Shown here: positions 44,306-56,929 of the stretch, in pieces | How the letters are laid out: every line of letters begins with the position of its first letter | Numbering within the stretch: the stretch's first letter is position 1 | DNA from: Selaginella tamariscina | Lineage: Eukaryota > Streptophyta > Lycopodiopsida > Selaginellales > Selaginellaceae | Assembly: GCA_003024785.1 (NCBI GenBank) | Contig: PUQB01000046.1 | Coordinates: 62,001-126,000 of the forward strand | Length of the DNA stretch: 64,000 nucleotides | Direction of reading: 5' to 3' | The notes under the pieces: model-generated | Database searches by the model: none | Seen by the model: the letters and a program-made list of their open reading frames with translations, nothing else | What the model was told of the DNA's origin: nothing | Position numbers and translations under genes: made by a program

Positions 44306-45082
44306 ACACCTGCTCTTTATTTTGAAATGTGTTAAATTTAAGTGATGAATACATTCACACTATGTTTTAAAATAAAGTAAATTACTTTACATTAAAATTT
44401 AGGATATTTTTTTAAAACATTTTGATTCGCACATAGTGCTAACTTTAACACAATGTTTTCACTTTTTAAAACATTCAGACCGATTTTAAAAGATGGGGGG
44501 GTTCTTTTAAACTTAAAATATTTTTAAAAGGAATCTCCGAGATTCCGCAAAGATTCCAGTGCCCTGATTAGGGCGCTTCAGTTTTTTGCTGCGAGCTGCC
44601 GTGAGCTCAGGCATTTTATGGCGGGGGAGCCGACAACAGTCATCGCCCTAGGGTTAGATTTTGTTGGGGATTTGTTGGAGGAAGGAGGAGCAGCTGATTT
44701 TGGGGAAGGAGGAGCAGCCGATTTTGGGGAAGGAGGAGCTGTAGGGTTTGACGAGGAAATGGTGCGGGTTCGGGGCAGTGGCATCCAGAGGAGGTGCTGC
44801 TCGTGGAGTGAGGAGCAACCGTGGTGGAGGAGCATAAAATTTTAAAATATTTTAAAACATGTTCGAATGCTATTTTGAAGACATTTTAAAGTAAGTCAAG
44901 TGCGAAGTCACTAGTGTTTTACATTAAATTTTTACACAAAAACTTATGCAGGTGGGAATGAAAGTGTTTTAAAATGCATTCTTAAAGCTTAAAATAACTA
45001 AAAACTACTGAAATGCGAATGCAACAGTCACAAAATTAAAATACACGTTTTAAAATTTTTTATAAAGCACAGGTGCGAATGG
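44306..45082. mobile_element. MITE-like element with inverted ends and a GC-rich insert
   Basis: The left end ACACACCTGCTCTTTATTTTGAAATGTG and the inverted right end CGCACCTGTGCTTTATAAAAAATTTTAAAACGTG are similar inverted repeats. Subterminal sequence on both sides is rich in TTTTAAAACATT and in GTGCGAAT/ATTCGCAC motifs. The centre (44530-44835) is GC-rich and unlike everything around it. I could not define a clear target duplication, so class and exact ends are tentative. Confidence 0.45.
44618..44845 (+). CDS. Short ORF in the GC-rich insert, gene-fragment-like
   Basis: MAGEPTTVIALGLDFVGDLL is followed by three near-identical eight-residue units (EEGGAADFG/EGGAADFG/EGGAVGFD) from a 24-bp tandem repeat, then a basic end. 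No domain is recognised. Its base composition suggests a 5' exon fragment of a cellular gene captured in the element, or an isolated relic. Nothing shows that it is expressed. Confidence 0.3.
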   Translation: MAGEPTTVIALGLDFVGDLLEEGGAADFGEGGAADFGEGGAVGFDEEMVRVRGSGIQRRCCSWSEEQPWWRSIKF

Positions 45083-45441
45083 CTCCAATGTCTTTCACTA
45101 AAACATTTTCATTTTCAAATTCAATAAAAGAATATATCTTGTAGTTGTTGCCACCATCTAACTGATGTCAAATTGTGAAATTGTATGTATTATCAAATCC
45201 CCACAAGCGCACCCATTTCATACAAATATATGAAAACAAAATTATATTTGTAATATTTCAAAAGTAATCAAGTGAATAAAATTAGAACATGTGACTTTTT
45301 GTCTAGAGTGCATGTGAATGCACTCAATTTCTTGTGGTTGTCGCTTACACTTCTCAACTTACATAAGGGTTGACATCTGGTGAGCCATGGTCGTGGTATC
45401 GGGTCTGACTCTTGTCTCTAAGGGGGTTATGAAAGATATAA

Positions 45442-45487
<46 letters not shown>

Positions 45488-46979
45488 ACTTAATAATATA
45501 TACTTGAATATTAAGAATGTTTAAATAAGTAGAGTTTGATGTTCTTTAAACTTGGCATACACAAATGTTTGCAGTGCTAGGTCAAACATACAGTCTAGTG
45601 GAACAACTTAATCATATTTTGAAGTGCATATTGTCTAAGTATTTAATGTCAAATCGACTAAGATTAATATTTAACCCTTTTTTCAATTTCTTTTGTTCAT
45701 TAGTTTTTTATTTGATACTATGGTCATAACCTTATATCTCATTTTGATGTCAAATCGACTAAGATTAATACTTAACCTTTTTTTCAATTTGTTTATGTGT
45801 CTTTGTTCATTAGTTTCTTATGTGATACTACGGTCATAACCTTATATATCATTTTGATATTAATTATTTTTTTTTTAGTCAAGTCTCAACAATGCATAAA
45901 TATGAAGTTGGTATTTATATTAAACTCTTTTGGTGCTACATAAAGAGATATTAATAAAGTTATTTCATGCTCAATAAAATAACAATGACATTATAATGTT
46001 CAACACTCTTCTATTCTTGACTATATCATGAGTTCCAAAGTTCTCTTTTTGTATTAGAAATATATACAACTTCTCTAAATGCTATTCATAAGCATACACA
46101 ATACATAATTCATATTACCATCGACATTCAAATTTAGTAAGGGAATAATGTAAAGATTTTATAGAATATACCTAGTGTATATTCTAGGGTACATACCAAG
46201 CCCATATATAACGGATGCCACATCAAATGTTAAGATTAGGCCAAAAGTCACCAAATATATAGCCTCCTTGCATATAAAAAAGGGTTTTAACCTTTTATGC
46301 GGGTTTCTAACTTTTTATGCATAAGATTGAATACATGTCCTTTTCATTGGTGAAGAAGTTATGTAACTCCTAATCCATTTCTTTCTTTTCTTAATTTATC
46401 TTTTCTTTTTGTCTTACATCCCTTGAGCAATTGTTTCTCATATTTCTTAAACTACTTCCATGGAGTAACATTGTTTGGTGTTTTAACCAAAAAAGGCCAC
46501 CATATAATGGGTTATAATCCTTGTCTTTGCCCTAATTCTTTTTCTAGAGTGGTCATGGAAGATGCACATGCTTGGATTGAGTATTTTTTTTTTTGTAGTG
46601 GTTACTTATCATCAATGGGATGCTCTTCATCAGTTTTGTGAATTGCCTCCTTGCTTGCATAAATATGTTGTATTGTGGTTTCAACATTTAGCTTTAGCAT
46701 TCAAGGCAACAATTATCCTTAATTGTGTTGGTGATTGCATTTGAACGTCATGCAAATGCCTCAACTTCTTTATATGAGGTTTTACATATGCAGAGGCTAG
46801 TGAGTAACTACACAATTTAGAGTGTGTTTTAAGAATCACTTTAATCAAGTTGATCCCAATAAATCCAAGGTTGTCCCAAAAAGGTTCTTCTATCAAGTGC
46901 TTATTGTTATAATGGACCAATGAGATGTTAAAAAGGTTATCTCATGCTCGTGAGATACAATAGACATTGACACTCATTA
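45083..46979. other. AT-rich intergenic DNA with simple and tandem repeats
   Basis: It contains a (TA)n run at about 45444-45484. Two ~105-bp tandem units occur at about 45645-45745 and 45746-45860 (TGTCAAATCGACTAAGATTAATA ... GGTCATAACCTTATAT). Frames at 46423-46641 and 46562-46744 lack known domains. Confidence 0.55.
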
Positions 46980-49027
46980 TGTCAAAGTTTTAATTTAAAG
47001 GGCCAACACGCGGCTACCATGTGGCCATCCAGTGTCAAAACCATATGTAAGCAACACTAAATCTTTTAAGACAACTTCGAGACTCTGACTCAAAATGTCA
47101 TAGTTTTTACTACGACTCGACCTACTTTGGAGGTTGATTGTTATTACCTACTGTACTATGTTGACGGATCCTAGATGTAGTGAGAAACAGCCCCCGCTTA
47201 GTGCACTTAAGTGTTTAGGGGTAGTTCGGCCGGCTATCTTTAGATGTCATGAGAAACTCTAAGCGAAGGTAGCGCTTACCTTTTAGAAAACCCACCGCCG
47301 ATTTTGACGTCCTAGTTAAGATGAGTTTGACATGTTAAATAGGGTTAGGAACACCCCTAGGGTTGCCCTAACCCCCACCCCCCTGGGTAGGGTTTAGGGG
47401 TAGGGGTTAGTGTGCAAACTCATCTCATTAACTAAGGGGTTGGCATTCCGTGCCAATCCACTTACACATACAGGAAAAGAGGGGGGCTCCGTCACATAAA
47501 TAAGGTAGAGTATGTAGGAGTGAGAGTTTCTGAATTCATGACTGAGTTTGTTATTCTTCTCCCGGTGCAGGCTTTAGCTTGTGTCGTTAAGGTACAACCT
47601 CTATTGTGTCGCCCTAACTTCCAGATGGCAAGGGTACGTCCCACCTTCGAGGTACTCACCCTTAACGTTGGCGAATCCATGCTTGGAATATCTTGTCAGA
47701 ATGCACGTTCCAAGAGGCAGAGGTTGAGGCCTGTCTCCAGCCTCCTCCTCCACGTCAAGCTAGGTGTAGCACTCATGGCCAAGCAAGGCACATTCGTGTC
47801 CTTGTCCAACTGTGGGTGTGAAATCTTGTTTGACAAGTTCACACTACCCAGTTCCTAAGAGTTCACTAAAGGGTTCTAGAGTTGGCATTTAGGAGCCACG
47901 TTTGTGGCACTTGGTGCAACTCTTGAATCTAAAGCTATGGCATGATAGCCCACATCGTGGAAAGCAATGTCACATGGAGATGTGACACTGAGCTAGACGT
48001 CACACGATACAACGCTTGAGGCATGCCCTTTGGGGTTGTGTCATGGGTTTGCTGCCAAGGGGTTAGATACTCTAGTAAACAAGCATGTTTATGCTCGTAT
48101 TAGGGTGCTAAGCCTTGAGCATCTATTCAAGGGAGGTTAGGTCTCGTAACTGGGTGTGTTTCATCACACTTGGCTAGGGGAGTGTTCTTCTTTGGAATCC
48201 AGGGTTGAACGACCTAAGCTTATTAGCAAGAGCCCTTTTATGAGGCACTTTCAAGGTCATGTACTTAGGGTTATCCAAAGCTAGCCTTAGAGAGTTTGCT
48301 TAGTAGAACATTTGTGTTCGCCTATGGCGCACACTCATGTCCTCACTAAGTACTAGCCCTAGATTTAAAGTATGACTTGGCCACTCAAACCCTTACGGGT
48401 TAGTTGTGGTTCAAGGTACCCTTGTCGCCCTAAAGGGGTTGTTCTCCGGAATGAGGGTGATTAAGTGATGATGCCTTAGCTTTGTCACGGGGGCATGTGT
48501 GAGACACATCTTCTTTGTGAGGTTAATGTCTAGGTCTACTGGGATAGAATCCTAAAGTCTATTCAGGATATCCTCTAAGGTTTGGGAGATGGTCATTCTA
48601 GGGGCTTAGGGTATTACTCTAAGTCTTTTGTTTAACTAGGCATCTGAGTCAGACTCTTAAGGTCATCTTGGAAGACTTAGCGTTGCTTACACAGAGAATT
48701 GACGCTGGAAGGCCACTTGGCGACCACGTGTTGCCACGTGTTAGCCCTTCGGGTTAAAACTCTGACACAAAAATCTAAATAGGCATGAAACTTAGGGTTC
48801 TATTTTAAGTCCCCTAAAATGACTATCCTCTAAACCCTAGGATAATTTGAATAAACTTTAAGATCCATCCGTGAAAGACCTAGACATGCTCATGATACCC
48901 CTGTGACAGAGCTAAGGCATTGTCACTACCTCTTAAGAAATCACCCTCATTTGAGAGTACAACAACAAGGGGTACCCTAAACTACAATTAACCCCTAAAG
49001 GTTTGAGTGACCAAGTGATACCTTAGA
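46980..49027 (-). repeat. Old 1.6 kb-family LTR, split by a younger one
   Basis: 46980-47095 (TGTCAAAGTTTTAA ... GACTCAAAA) and 48768-49027 (CAAAATCTAAATAGG ... GATACCTTAGA) are colinear with 16699-17090 of copy 1, in the same orientation. They are separated by the inserted LTR 47096-48767. The right part is cut at 49027 by another LTR. Confidence 0.8.
47096..48767 (+). repeat. Solo LTR of the 1.6 kb family, copy 2, perfect target duplication
   Basis: 1672 bp, from TGTCATAGTTTTTACTACGACTC to TTAAAACTCTGACA, flanked by CAAAA on both sides (47091-47095 and 48768-48772). No internal region is attached. It is the reverse-complement orientation of copy 1 and supplies the empty site for the solo chromovirus LTR there. 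The open frame at 47520-47858 is inside the LTR and is not taken as a gene. Confidence 0.9.
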
Positions 49028-49503
49028 TGTCATAATTTTTACTATGACTCTTTTTTACTTTGGACATTGACTATTGTTACTACTGTACTATGTTGATGGA
49101 CCTTAAATGTAGTAGGAAACATGCCCGTTTAGTGCACTTGAGTATCCAGTGATGGTCCAACCGAGTGTCATTATGTATTTATAGAAAACTCTAAGTGAAG
49201 CTAAAACTTACCTTTAGAAAACCCACCTTCAATTTTGATGTCCCAGTTAAGCTAATTGGTTAATGTAGATGAGTTTGACGTGTTAAGTATGGTTAGGAAC
49301 ACCCCTAGGGTTGACCTAACCCTAGGGTTTCCCTAAACCACGTCCTAAATCCCCACCCCTCAGGTAGGGTTTAGAGGTAGGAGTTAGTTAATTAAAACTC
49401 ATCTCATTTAACTAAGGGGTTGGCATTTTGTGCCAACCCACTTACACATAGGAAAAGAGGGGGGCTTTGTCACATAAATAAGGTAGAGTATATAGGAGTG
49501 AGG
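49028..49503 (+). repeat. 1.6 kb-family LTR, copy 4 (5' part only)
   Basis: It begins TGTCATAATTTTTACTATGACTC, parallel to the start of copy 2, and stays colinear to GGTAGAGTATATAGGAGTGAG, where homology stops. It inserted into, or recombined with, the old LTR at 49027. Confidence 0.8.
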
Positions 49504-52500
49504 ATAACTGTGTCAATTTAATTTATTGCAAGCATAATAAGAGCATATAGGCATTACATTGGGCTTTATAAAATTGATTATAGAATTGTAAAAAACATAT
49601 TAATCTTTTTTTATCAAACACATATGTAAAATAATGAAGAGAATGACGACCTTGCTTACATGGTATAGGAATACATGACCTAAACTACCTGAGAACGTTC
49701 AAACTTTAAAAATGTTATAGAGAGCTCACATTCAATTTAAGTTAAGACTTAGGTTAAGTCAAATTTAAACTAATCAACTTAAATTATAACTTAGGCTACT
49801 AACTTAAGTTTGGATTTTATAATTGATTCATTTAAGCTTTGTTTTAAGTTTTTAAATTTAAGAAAATTTTACTATCCAATATAAAAATATATTAAAGTTA
49901 AATCATCTCCCCCACATGCTCTTGTTAAGGAGTGATGAATTTAAGTATGGTTTATTTAATTATTATTTTATTGATTTATTTAAAAGATCAACCTAAAACC
50001 CTATTATTTTGTTAATTATTTAGAGAAAAAAGTTCTTAACTAATTAGATGATACAAAAGTTCAACAAATCTACTTAATATTGTTATATTAAGCCCTTAAT
50101 AACAAATAACAAATCAATAGTTACCAACACTCTATACAGTTTACACTTTTACAAACACAGTACTGAAATCCATCACCTTTATTTTCATCACATTAGAGCA
50201 CTTTTCACTAGCAAGTGGTTAATATTTTATCTAATAAATTACAAGAAATTTTTATTTTATGGTTTTTTTTTACTTACTGAGTATTTATTATTTACAATTT
50301 ATGTGGCACCTACGTGGTATTTTTGGTGGTAGTCAAACACCCAAACAATTTTTGCCTCGGTGTTTGACTACCAAGCATAAATTGATTAACACATTAATTA
50401 ATTAATTTTTTCTTATTTTAAAAAATGTAACAATTATGGAGGATTGTGGTGGCGTATATATGACACATGCACACTTAAATTGAACATGTAAACAACATAA
50501 GAATGTGGTGTATCCAAATAAAATTTAATATTGTTTGCTCCATTTAATCCAAGAATATAAACAAAATAATTATGTAAACATACTATAGCTAAATAAGACA
50601 ATATACTACATAATTTATATTGTCATGCTACTACATATTAGATTTATACTATACAATATTATTTAGTTCTATACATCTCTTGCAAATTTATAAAAATATA
50701 TATATAAGTCTGTATGTATGTATATCATATACACATCCTTAAACAAGATATGTGGATATACAAACATGTTGTGCACATTATATGTAATTAATATGAACAT
50801 TCAATACTTTATATATTTATTTAGTCAATATACATTTAATATACCTATATGATATTAAAAGTTGTTGGAAGCCCTAAAAAATGCATAACTCAATATCACT
50901 TAATAAAAAGTATTATTGTATATCATAATCTGTATGTGATTATATACAATTATATATGTGCAGTCAAATACAACCACATAATATTTACATATTTTACATG
51001 CACACACACCAACAGTGCCCTTAAGTTCAATGATACAAACGTATACTAGTTTAATTAGTAAAAATTTCCTAAAATAATAAGGAATAATTTTAATTTATTT
51101 AATTACTTTAAGTGTAAAACCATAATGGATGGTTATTAATAATGATGTGGCATTTTTTAATCAATTAAAGAAAAAATAATTACCTACTAAATGAAAAGTG
51201 GGCCTTAAATTAAGTATGTTTTAATAAAAACATATTTAATATAAAAATTTAACTTTCTAAGTTAAAAAATGTAATGAAGTTAGGTTATTTCTCACATGTT
51301 CTAATGTGATAGAATTAAGGAATGATGGATTTAAGTATGGTGCTTATACAAGGAAAAATTATAGTGTTAATAATTATTGATTAGTATTAAAGACTCAATA
51401 ATTGTAATAACATCAAGAAGATTTGATGAGTTTTTGTATCACCCAATTAGTTAATAATTTTTATTCTTTAAATGACTGAACAAAACAATAGATTTTTAAG
51501 TTGATTTTTTAAATAATTTAGACAAAGCAATAAATTTTTAATTGAATGAACAATTAAGAATTTGTAGAATAATCAATAAACACAAAGTATAAATTAAGCC
51601 TAAATTAAAAGCATGACACTGGTTAAAACATAAAAGTTATGTGAATTAAAAACATAATTAGAACATATGAATTGAACTTTTTTAAGTAAATAAATTCTAA
51701 TTTTTTCAACTTAAGTATCAAGCAATCTAAAATCAATATTACTTTATCAAATTAGAATGTATTAGGACGATTGCGTTATACAAACCCACACCCCCACTCT
51801 CACACATGCACACATACACACACACCGTGTAGTATCTATAGTTTGTTCATCATCAATTAACCATGCATGCATTGAAATATATATAGTATCGATATGTTTT
51901 TATATATTATATTGTATACATATAAGAGATTTATCATAGAGGTTTCGGATTTTAGGAATTCATAATTTATAGAATTATAAAGAGACAAAGTGTTTTCCAC
52001 CATTAACATCTAAAATAAAAGCATATATATTAAAAAATAGCATCATGTGTTATAGAAAAAATATTATCTCAACAATACAAAGGTAAACAAATTGAATCTT
52101 ATGATTCCATCCATTGGTACCGATAAGAGTAAGAACCATTAGAATAATTTCATAGAGCGAGAAAATTTATAATTTATAATATTGCTTGCAGTAACAAGAA
52201 AATTACTTCTATGCACATTGGATTTGTAATTGTCAACCATTTAAACTTAAATTCTTAATGAAGAACCTTTTAACCCTCCTTTAACCTTAGGAGACTAACG
52301 CACTTTTTTATAATGTCTTCTTTTGAAATCTTATATAAATAAAAAAAAAAGTAATTAAAAAAAAAAAAAAGCACTTGCACATCCAATTCATAAATAATAA
52401 GTGGTAAAAGAGATTGACTGGCAACCACCACAAGTTGTTACATCTTGAATGGCACTACCATCTATAACCTTATAAAATTTTGGTGCACCTCTGCAAATGT

Positions 52501-53099
52501 TATATATATTGGAAAAATTTAATAATAATTACCACATGTTGCCACTTTATACATGGTAGCCATATACCCCGAGCAAAATTGCTTAGTTGTTTAGTTATCG
52601 TCAAAAAAGCCATGTATGTGCCACATAAATTTTAAATTTGAAATGGAAAAACAAAATAAACTCTAGGGAGAATAAGTAATTTATTAAAATATAATTAGTT
52701 GAAGCAATTAATCACTTGCTAATGGAGAGTGAGAAGAATACTAAAAGCTAGAAAAAAACATCTATTTAAGAAAATTTATGTATCCCAAAAATTAAATGTA
52801 TATAAAATCATTAACATAATTAACTTAATTAATTGTGATTAAGAGGGGTTGTATAACAAAACCTACCCTCACAATAACATAAAATGGGCAGAATTACACT
52901 AACGAATGAAATTATTTAATAAAATATCTTTCAAACTGGACAAAAAGGAACATGCAAGATCAACCTTCTTTACACAGCTTCAAGAAATTTGAATGTTTTA
53001 TGTGCCATATGCCATTTCATATTTTTGTTTCATGCTCCGTTCTAGAAATATTCTGGACTCAAGAAATGCCATATGAAACAACTCTTTCCAATGGTTGCA
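49504..53099. other. AT-rich intergenic DNA
   Basis: No gene or defined mobile element is seen. Simple-sequence patches occur (CA-rich at 51785-51828, A-rich at 52340-52372). Two ACGTGG(C/T)A-like pieces near 50310 are isolated. Confidence 0.5.
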
Positions 53100-53580
53100 T
53101 GGTGCCACGTACGAGAAAACGTGAGTAATTGAACGCTAGGAAAGGAACAAGAGGCACAGCACACATGAGGCTCAAGCTGACATTGTTATGTGTGTGCTTG
53201 CTTGTTGTTTCTTACTTGGATGTTTGATATATCTAAGGGCCTTCTGTTAGACGGAATCCGCCTAAAATTTACCCATTCACTCATAACCCCCTCCGTTAAG
53301 TAGTACTTAACCCGCCCGGCACATGTTTATACGGGCTCACCGATGGATCGTCCGATACCAACGTCGGGTAAAGCCACCCGTTATCGTACGGTGCGGAAGA
53401 CGTTATAAAGAAAAAATATAGCTGTTTACATCGGTTTAATCTGGCGGTTTATGCGTGGTGCCACGAGTCAGCGTGCATGGTGTGGTATATGTGGCAACCT
53501 GGTATGTTTAACGTGGCATGTTACCACTCGACGTGGTTGGCTTATAAATAGCGTTGAAAGCACGTCTCATACAAAAGCTA
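53100..53580 (+). promoter_or_regulatory. Probable promoter of the Em gene with ACGT-core motifs
   Basis: TATAAATA at 53543-53550 lies ~255 bp before the ATG, leaving a 5' leader of ~230 nt. Upstream are ACGT-core elements of ABRE type: GCCACGTACG (about 53104), AACGTGAG (53118), TAACGTGGCA (about 53508) and CGACGTGGTT (53529). Such motifs bind bZIP factors of the ABI5 group that drive Em genes in response to abscisic acid. Confidence 0.55.
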
Positions 53581-53806
53581 TTCGAATTGATATACTTGTC
53601 GAGCGACTTCTGTGTAAGTAGTCAACAGTTATTTTCTTCTACCTGCTTCGTGGCTTTCTTCGTCTCTTCTCTGTACTTGTTTTGCTGATCTGTTCTTTGT
53701 TTTTGTTCGATTCCATTCTTTCGGCTTGTCTTTCGAGGGCATAGATTTCTGAAGTGATGTGTTGTGTTTTGTAGAGTTTATCCCAAGTACTTGGTTATCA
53801 ACAACA

Positions 53807-54137
53807 ATGGCATCGAGGCAGGAGAGGAAGGAACTGGATGAGGCTGCTCGTGCTGGAGAGACAGTTGTGCCTGGTGGTACTGGTGGCAAGTCTCTTGAAG
53901 CCCAGGAGCATCTTGCTGAAGGTCTGTTTCTTGTTTGAGAGGGAGAGAGACAGTAATAACGCTCTTGGACTTGCAGGACGTAGCAAGGGTGGGCAGACAC
54001 GCAAGGAGCAGCTCGGAACCGAAGGGTATCAGGAGATGGGGAAGAAAGGAGGTCTGAGCACCCTGGACAAATCTGCTGATGAGCGCATTGCAGATGAGGG
54101 TATCAAGATTGACGAGTCCAAGTTCAGAACCAAGTAG
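53807..54137 (+). CDS. Em-like group 1 LEA protein, two exons
   Basis: A small, hydrophilic, intrinsically disordered protective protein that accumulates in desiccation-tolerant seeds or spores. Exon 1 is 53807-53921 and exon 2 is 53977-54137, with a 55-bp GT-AG intron; together they encode 91 residues. It starts [20 protein letters not shown], contains [20 protein letters not shown], then the group 1 hallmark 20-mer [20 protein letters not shown], then [19 protein letters not shown] and ends SKFRTK. There is one copy of the 20-residue Em motif. The intron position just before the GRSKGG segment splits the conserved motif region. No frame damage. The 3' end lies ~120 bp from the convergent PPR 2 gene. 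Confidence 0.93.
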
Positions 54138-54257
54138 AATTCACATCCTTGTATGTAATTACTGATGTCTGCTTAATTTCATTTTCTTTTTGTTCATTGA
54201 AATTGTGCTGGTAGACATGCTTGTTGGTAGAAATACAATACATACAACACCATGAAC

Positions 54258-56136
54258 TTAACTGCTATATAGATTAGAAAGGAGAACGTAAGGGCCAGAA
54301 GTACTGTTTTCCAGCCCCATGACAGAGTGTTGAAGGTTCTCTCCATGCTCGGAATCCCCTGCAATCTTACAAGCAGCAAGCAGAGTAGTGAATGCAACAT
54401 CATCCCGTCTGGAGGGCATGCTAGACAGTAACTCGTGTGCATTCTTCAGTTGCCCTGCACGCCCAAGTATATCAACCATACAACAATAGTGATCTACAAT
54501 CGGATTAATATCCCATTCCTCGGACATCACTGTGAAATACTCTACGCTTCGGTCGACCCAACCAGCATGACTACATGCATTAAGCACATGTATGAAGCTT
54601 ATCTCGTTAGGAGTGACACCATATATGACCATTACATGGAAAAGATGAATAGCTTCTTGGGCATCTCCACTTTTCACATAAGCTTGCATTATGCAGTTCC
54701 ATACCACGTCGTTCTTCTCAGTTGCTGCCTCAAACAAGCTCCTGGCTTCGTGCATTTGCCCTTTGTGGGCATAACCCAATATCATGGAGGTGAGAGACGA
54801 TGAGCCATGTTCCGGCATTCTGTCCAAGAGCTCCCTTGCTTGATTCATATGCCCGTTCTGGGCGTATCCACAAAGAAGTGTATTTCCTGTAGCGTATTCC
54901 CGTTGGGGCATCTCTTCATAGATCTTCTTTGCCTGTGTGAGGTTTCCAGCCAGTACATGAGCATGCAGAAGCCCTGTGAAAGAGAGTGCGTTGTGCACTG
55001 GCATCTTGTCGAACAGCTTCTCGGTTTTCTCCAGGTCTCCATTCTCACCATGTGCCTCGAGTAATAGATTACAGCACATAACATCACGGTCGTGCATTGA
55101 TTCAAATAGAGCAACGGCCTCAGGTAGATGCCCCGTCTGGGCATATGCTACCATCATGGTAGTTGCTATGAACACATTCCAATGGGCATTTTCCTGAATA
55201 AAACCTCTGCTTCTTCCACCTTCTCGTTTTCTGCATACCCAACAAGCATGGTTGCCCATGACACCGGATCCCTTTCTTTAAGAGTGTTGAAGATGTCTCT
55301 TGCTTCATGCAGACGGCCGTGTTGGGCATATGTCTGGATCATTAGTGTGCATGCCATCAAGTCCCGCTCGGGCATCCTCATGAAGATGTCTCTTGCTTGA
55401 GGAAACTTTCCGAGCTCTGAGTACGTTTGGAGTGCTGTGTTCCATGAAACAATGTCCCATTCCGGCATTCTTTCCAGCATTGGAATAGCTTGATCGAATC
55501 GTAACTCCTGTATATATGCTTGGACGAGCACATTCCATGCTACTAGACTCTTCTGTGGCATTTCCTTGAATACCTGCTTGGCTTTCTACCAGATGCCCAT
55601 GCTGGGCAAATGCAGAAACCATTGTAGCCCATGCCATTGTGTCTCTCTCGGGCATTTTGAAAAAGAGAGAGGCAGACTCGGTGAGACACCCATGTTGGGA
55701 AGAATGTAACATCATCGTTGTCCAGGATATTACATCTCTCGGGGCATCCTATCAAATATATGTTTAGCTTCAGTGAGATGCCCTTTATGGGCATACGCTC
55801 GGACCATCGCATTCCACGTTACAGTGTCTTTCTCTGGCATTCTCTCGAAGACTTCCCTTGCTTCATGCAAGTGCCCGTTCTGAACATATGCAGAGATCAT
55901 CAAGGTCGAAGAGTATTTGTTGGGTTCGTATATCCTATCATACACACAACGGCCATCTGCAACACTCCCGCATTTCCCATACATGTCAATGAGCAAGTTG
56001 GCCAAGAATCTGTCGTGCCGGTGCTCACTCTGCATTATTCTCGAGTGCAGCTCAAGACCTCTTGCAAGATCCTTGGCATTCGTGCATGAGCGTATAAGCT
56101 GCGCAAACCCACCATGTCTAGAAACCCATTCATCAT
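54258..56136 (-). pseudogene. PPR protein 2 (S-repeat type, ends at E motif), frame-broken
   Basis: An RNA-binding PPR protein, presumably organellar. After GFAQLIRSCTNAKDLARGLE and LANLLIDMYGKCGSVADGR come ~14 repeats with spacing near 31 residues (AYVQNGHLHEAREVFERMPE, AYAHKGHLTEAKHIFDRMPR, TYAQHGRLHEARDIFN and others). Then come VTPNEISFIHVLNACSHAGW, DHYCCMVDILGRAGQLKNAH and the end GPYVLLSNLYSS. No DYW domain. The order is continuous but needs five frames (breaks near 56110, 55735, 55580, 55190). The likely start is ATG at 56136, with a one-base break shortly after. Its 3' end faces the Em gene, and oleosin lies 220 bp upstream on the same strand. Confidence 0.85.
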
Positions 56137-56356
56137 GGGACTAGCGTCTTGTACGTGTCAAACATGGTCAGATATAGTGTGTATTTATCCAACAGATGTA
56201 TATTCTATTTGGAAAAATAAAACAAACTGACTTTGCACTTATACATTATTTAGCATGTTTTGGGAAACAAAGCAAAAGTGTGCAAGCTTATTTCATTTAT
56301 AGAAACCTTATGAAAGCAAACACACCACACAAATCTACACTGCAGAGGATTGAAGA

Positions 56357-56829
56357 TCAGGCACCCGGAGCAACCTCCCGAGTCTTTGTGTGCAGCACTT
56401 CTCCCATCTCCCTAGCCTTGTCGCCCATGTGGGAAGCCGTATCTGCAATTCGGTGCTTCACTGCATCGATCTTATCGGCCCCGACTGGATGCCTGCCCTT
56501 GAAGTAGTTGTAGAGCCAAGCAACACCGGAACAAACTGTAACAAAAGCTGCACTTGCGGAGACAAACCCAGTAGCTGCCAGTGCAACAATTGCTGCAATT
56601 GGGACGAGGATCGGACTGAAGAAGATGAAGAGGGAGTCGCAAGTGCAAGCGCAAGGCCTGTACCAGCCAGAGTAACACCACCCAGCACAAGAACAACAAC
56701 GATTCCAGTGACTATGAGGATGAACCCAAGGAGCTGCTGGGAGGTGGGGGATCTCTCACGCAGTTGACCCATCATGCTTCGGGCCTGTTCCTGAGCCTGA
56801 CTTGCCTTCTCCTTTGCTTGATCAGCCAT
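56357..56829 (-). CDS. Oleosin (one apparent 1-nt deletion)
   Basis: A structural protein that coats lipid droplets in seeds, spores and pollen. It starts MADQAKEKASQAQEQARSMM; the hydrophobic hairpin begins LLGFILIVTGIVVVLVLGG and VTLAGTGLALALATP. At this point, in the proline knot, the frame slips (56630-56640). Adding one C to a CCC run restores the rest: a PILVP proline-knot end, a second hydrophobic arm, then AWLYNYFKGRHPVG and a C-terminal amphipathic tail ending at TGA (56357-56359), ~157 residues in all. As read, the protein would derail into a Ser/Gln/Leu-rich tail of a different frame. The base lost from a homopolymer suggests an assembly error rather than a dead gene. Confidence 0.88.
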
Positions 56830-56929
56830 ATGTGTAAATCAAAACAAGACGAACAGGAAACAGAAACACTTACGCAATTGCAAACAAGAGAGCAAGGGTT
56901 TTACAGCGTGGCAAATCACTCCTGAATGC

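Noticed and set aside
44618..44845. Glycine-rich protein gene
   Set aside because: Too short, based on a 24-bp tandem repeat, with no promoter, splice or homology support; kept only as a low-confidence ORF in a mobile element.
47520..47858. 112-codon open frame on the plus strand
   Set aside because: It lies entirely within a solo LTR that has a clear target duplication, and it has no protein similarity that I recognise.
53629..54004. Minus-strand frames of 123 and 68 codons
   Set aside because: They are antisense to the Em gene and its leader.
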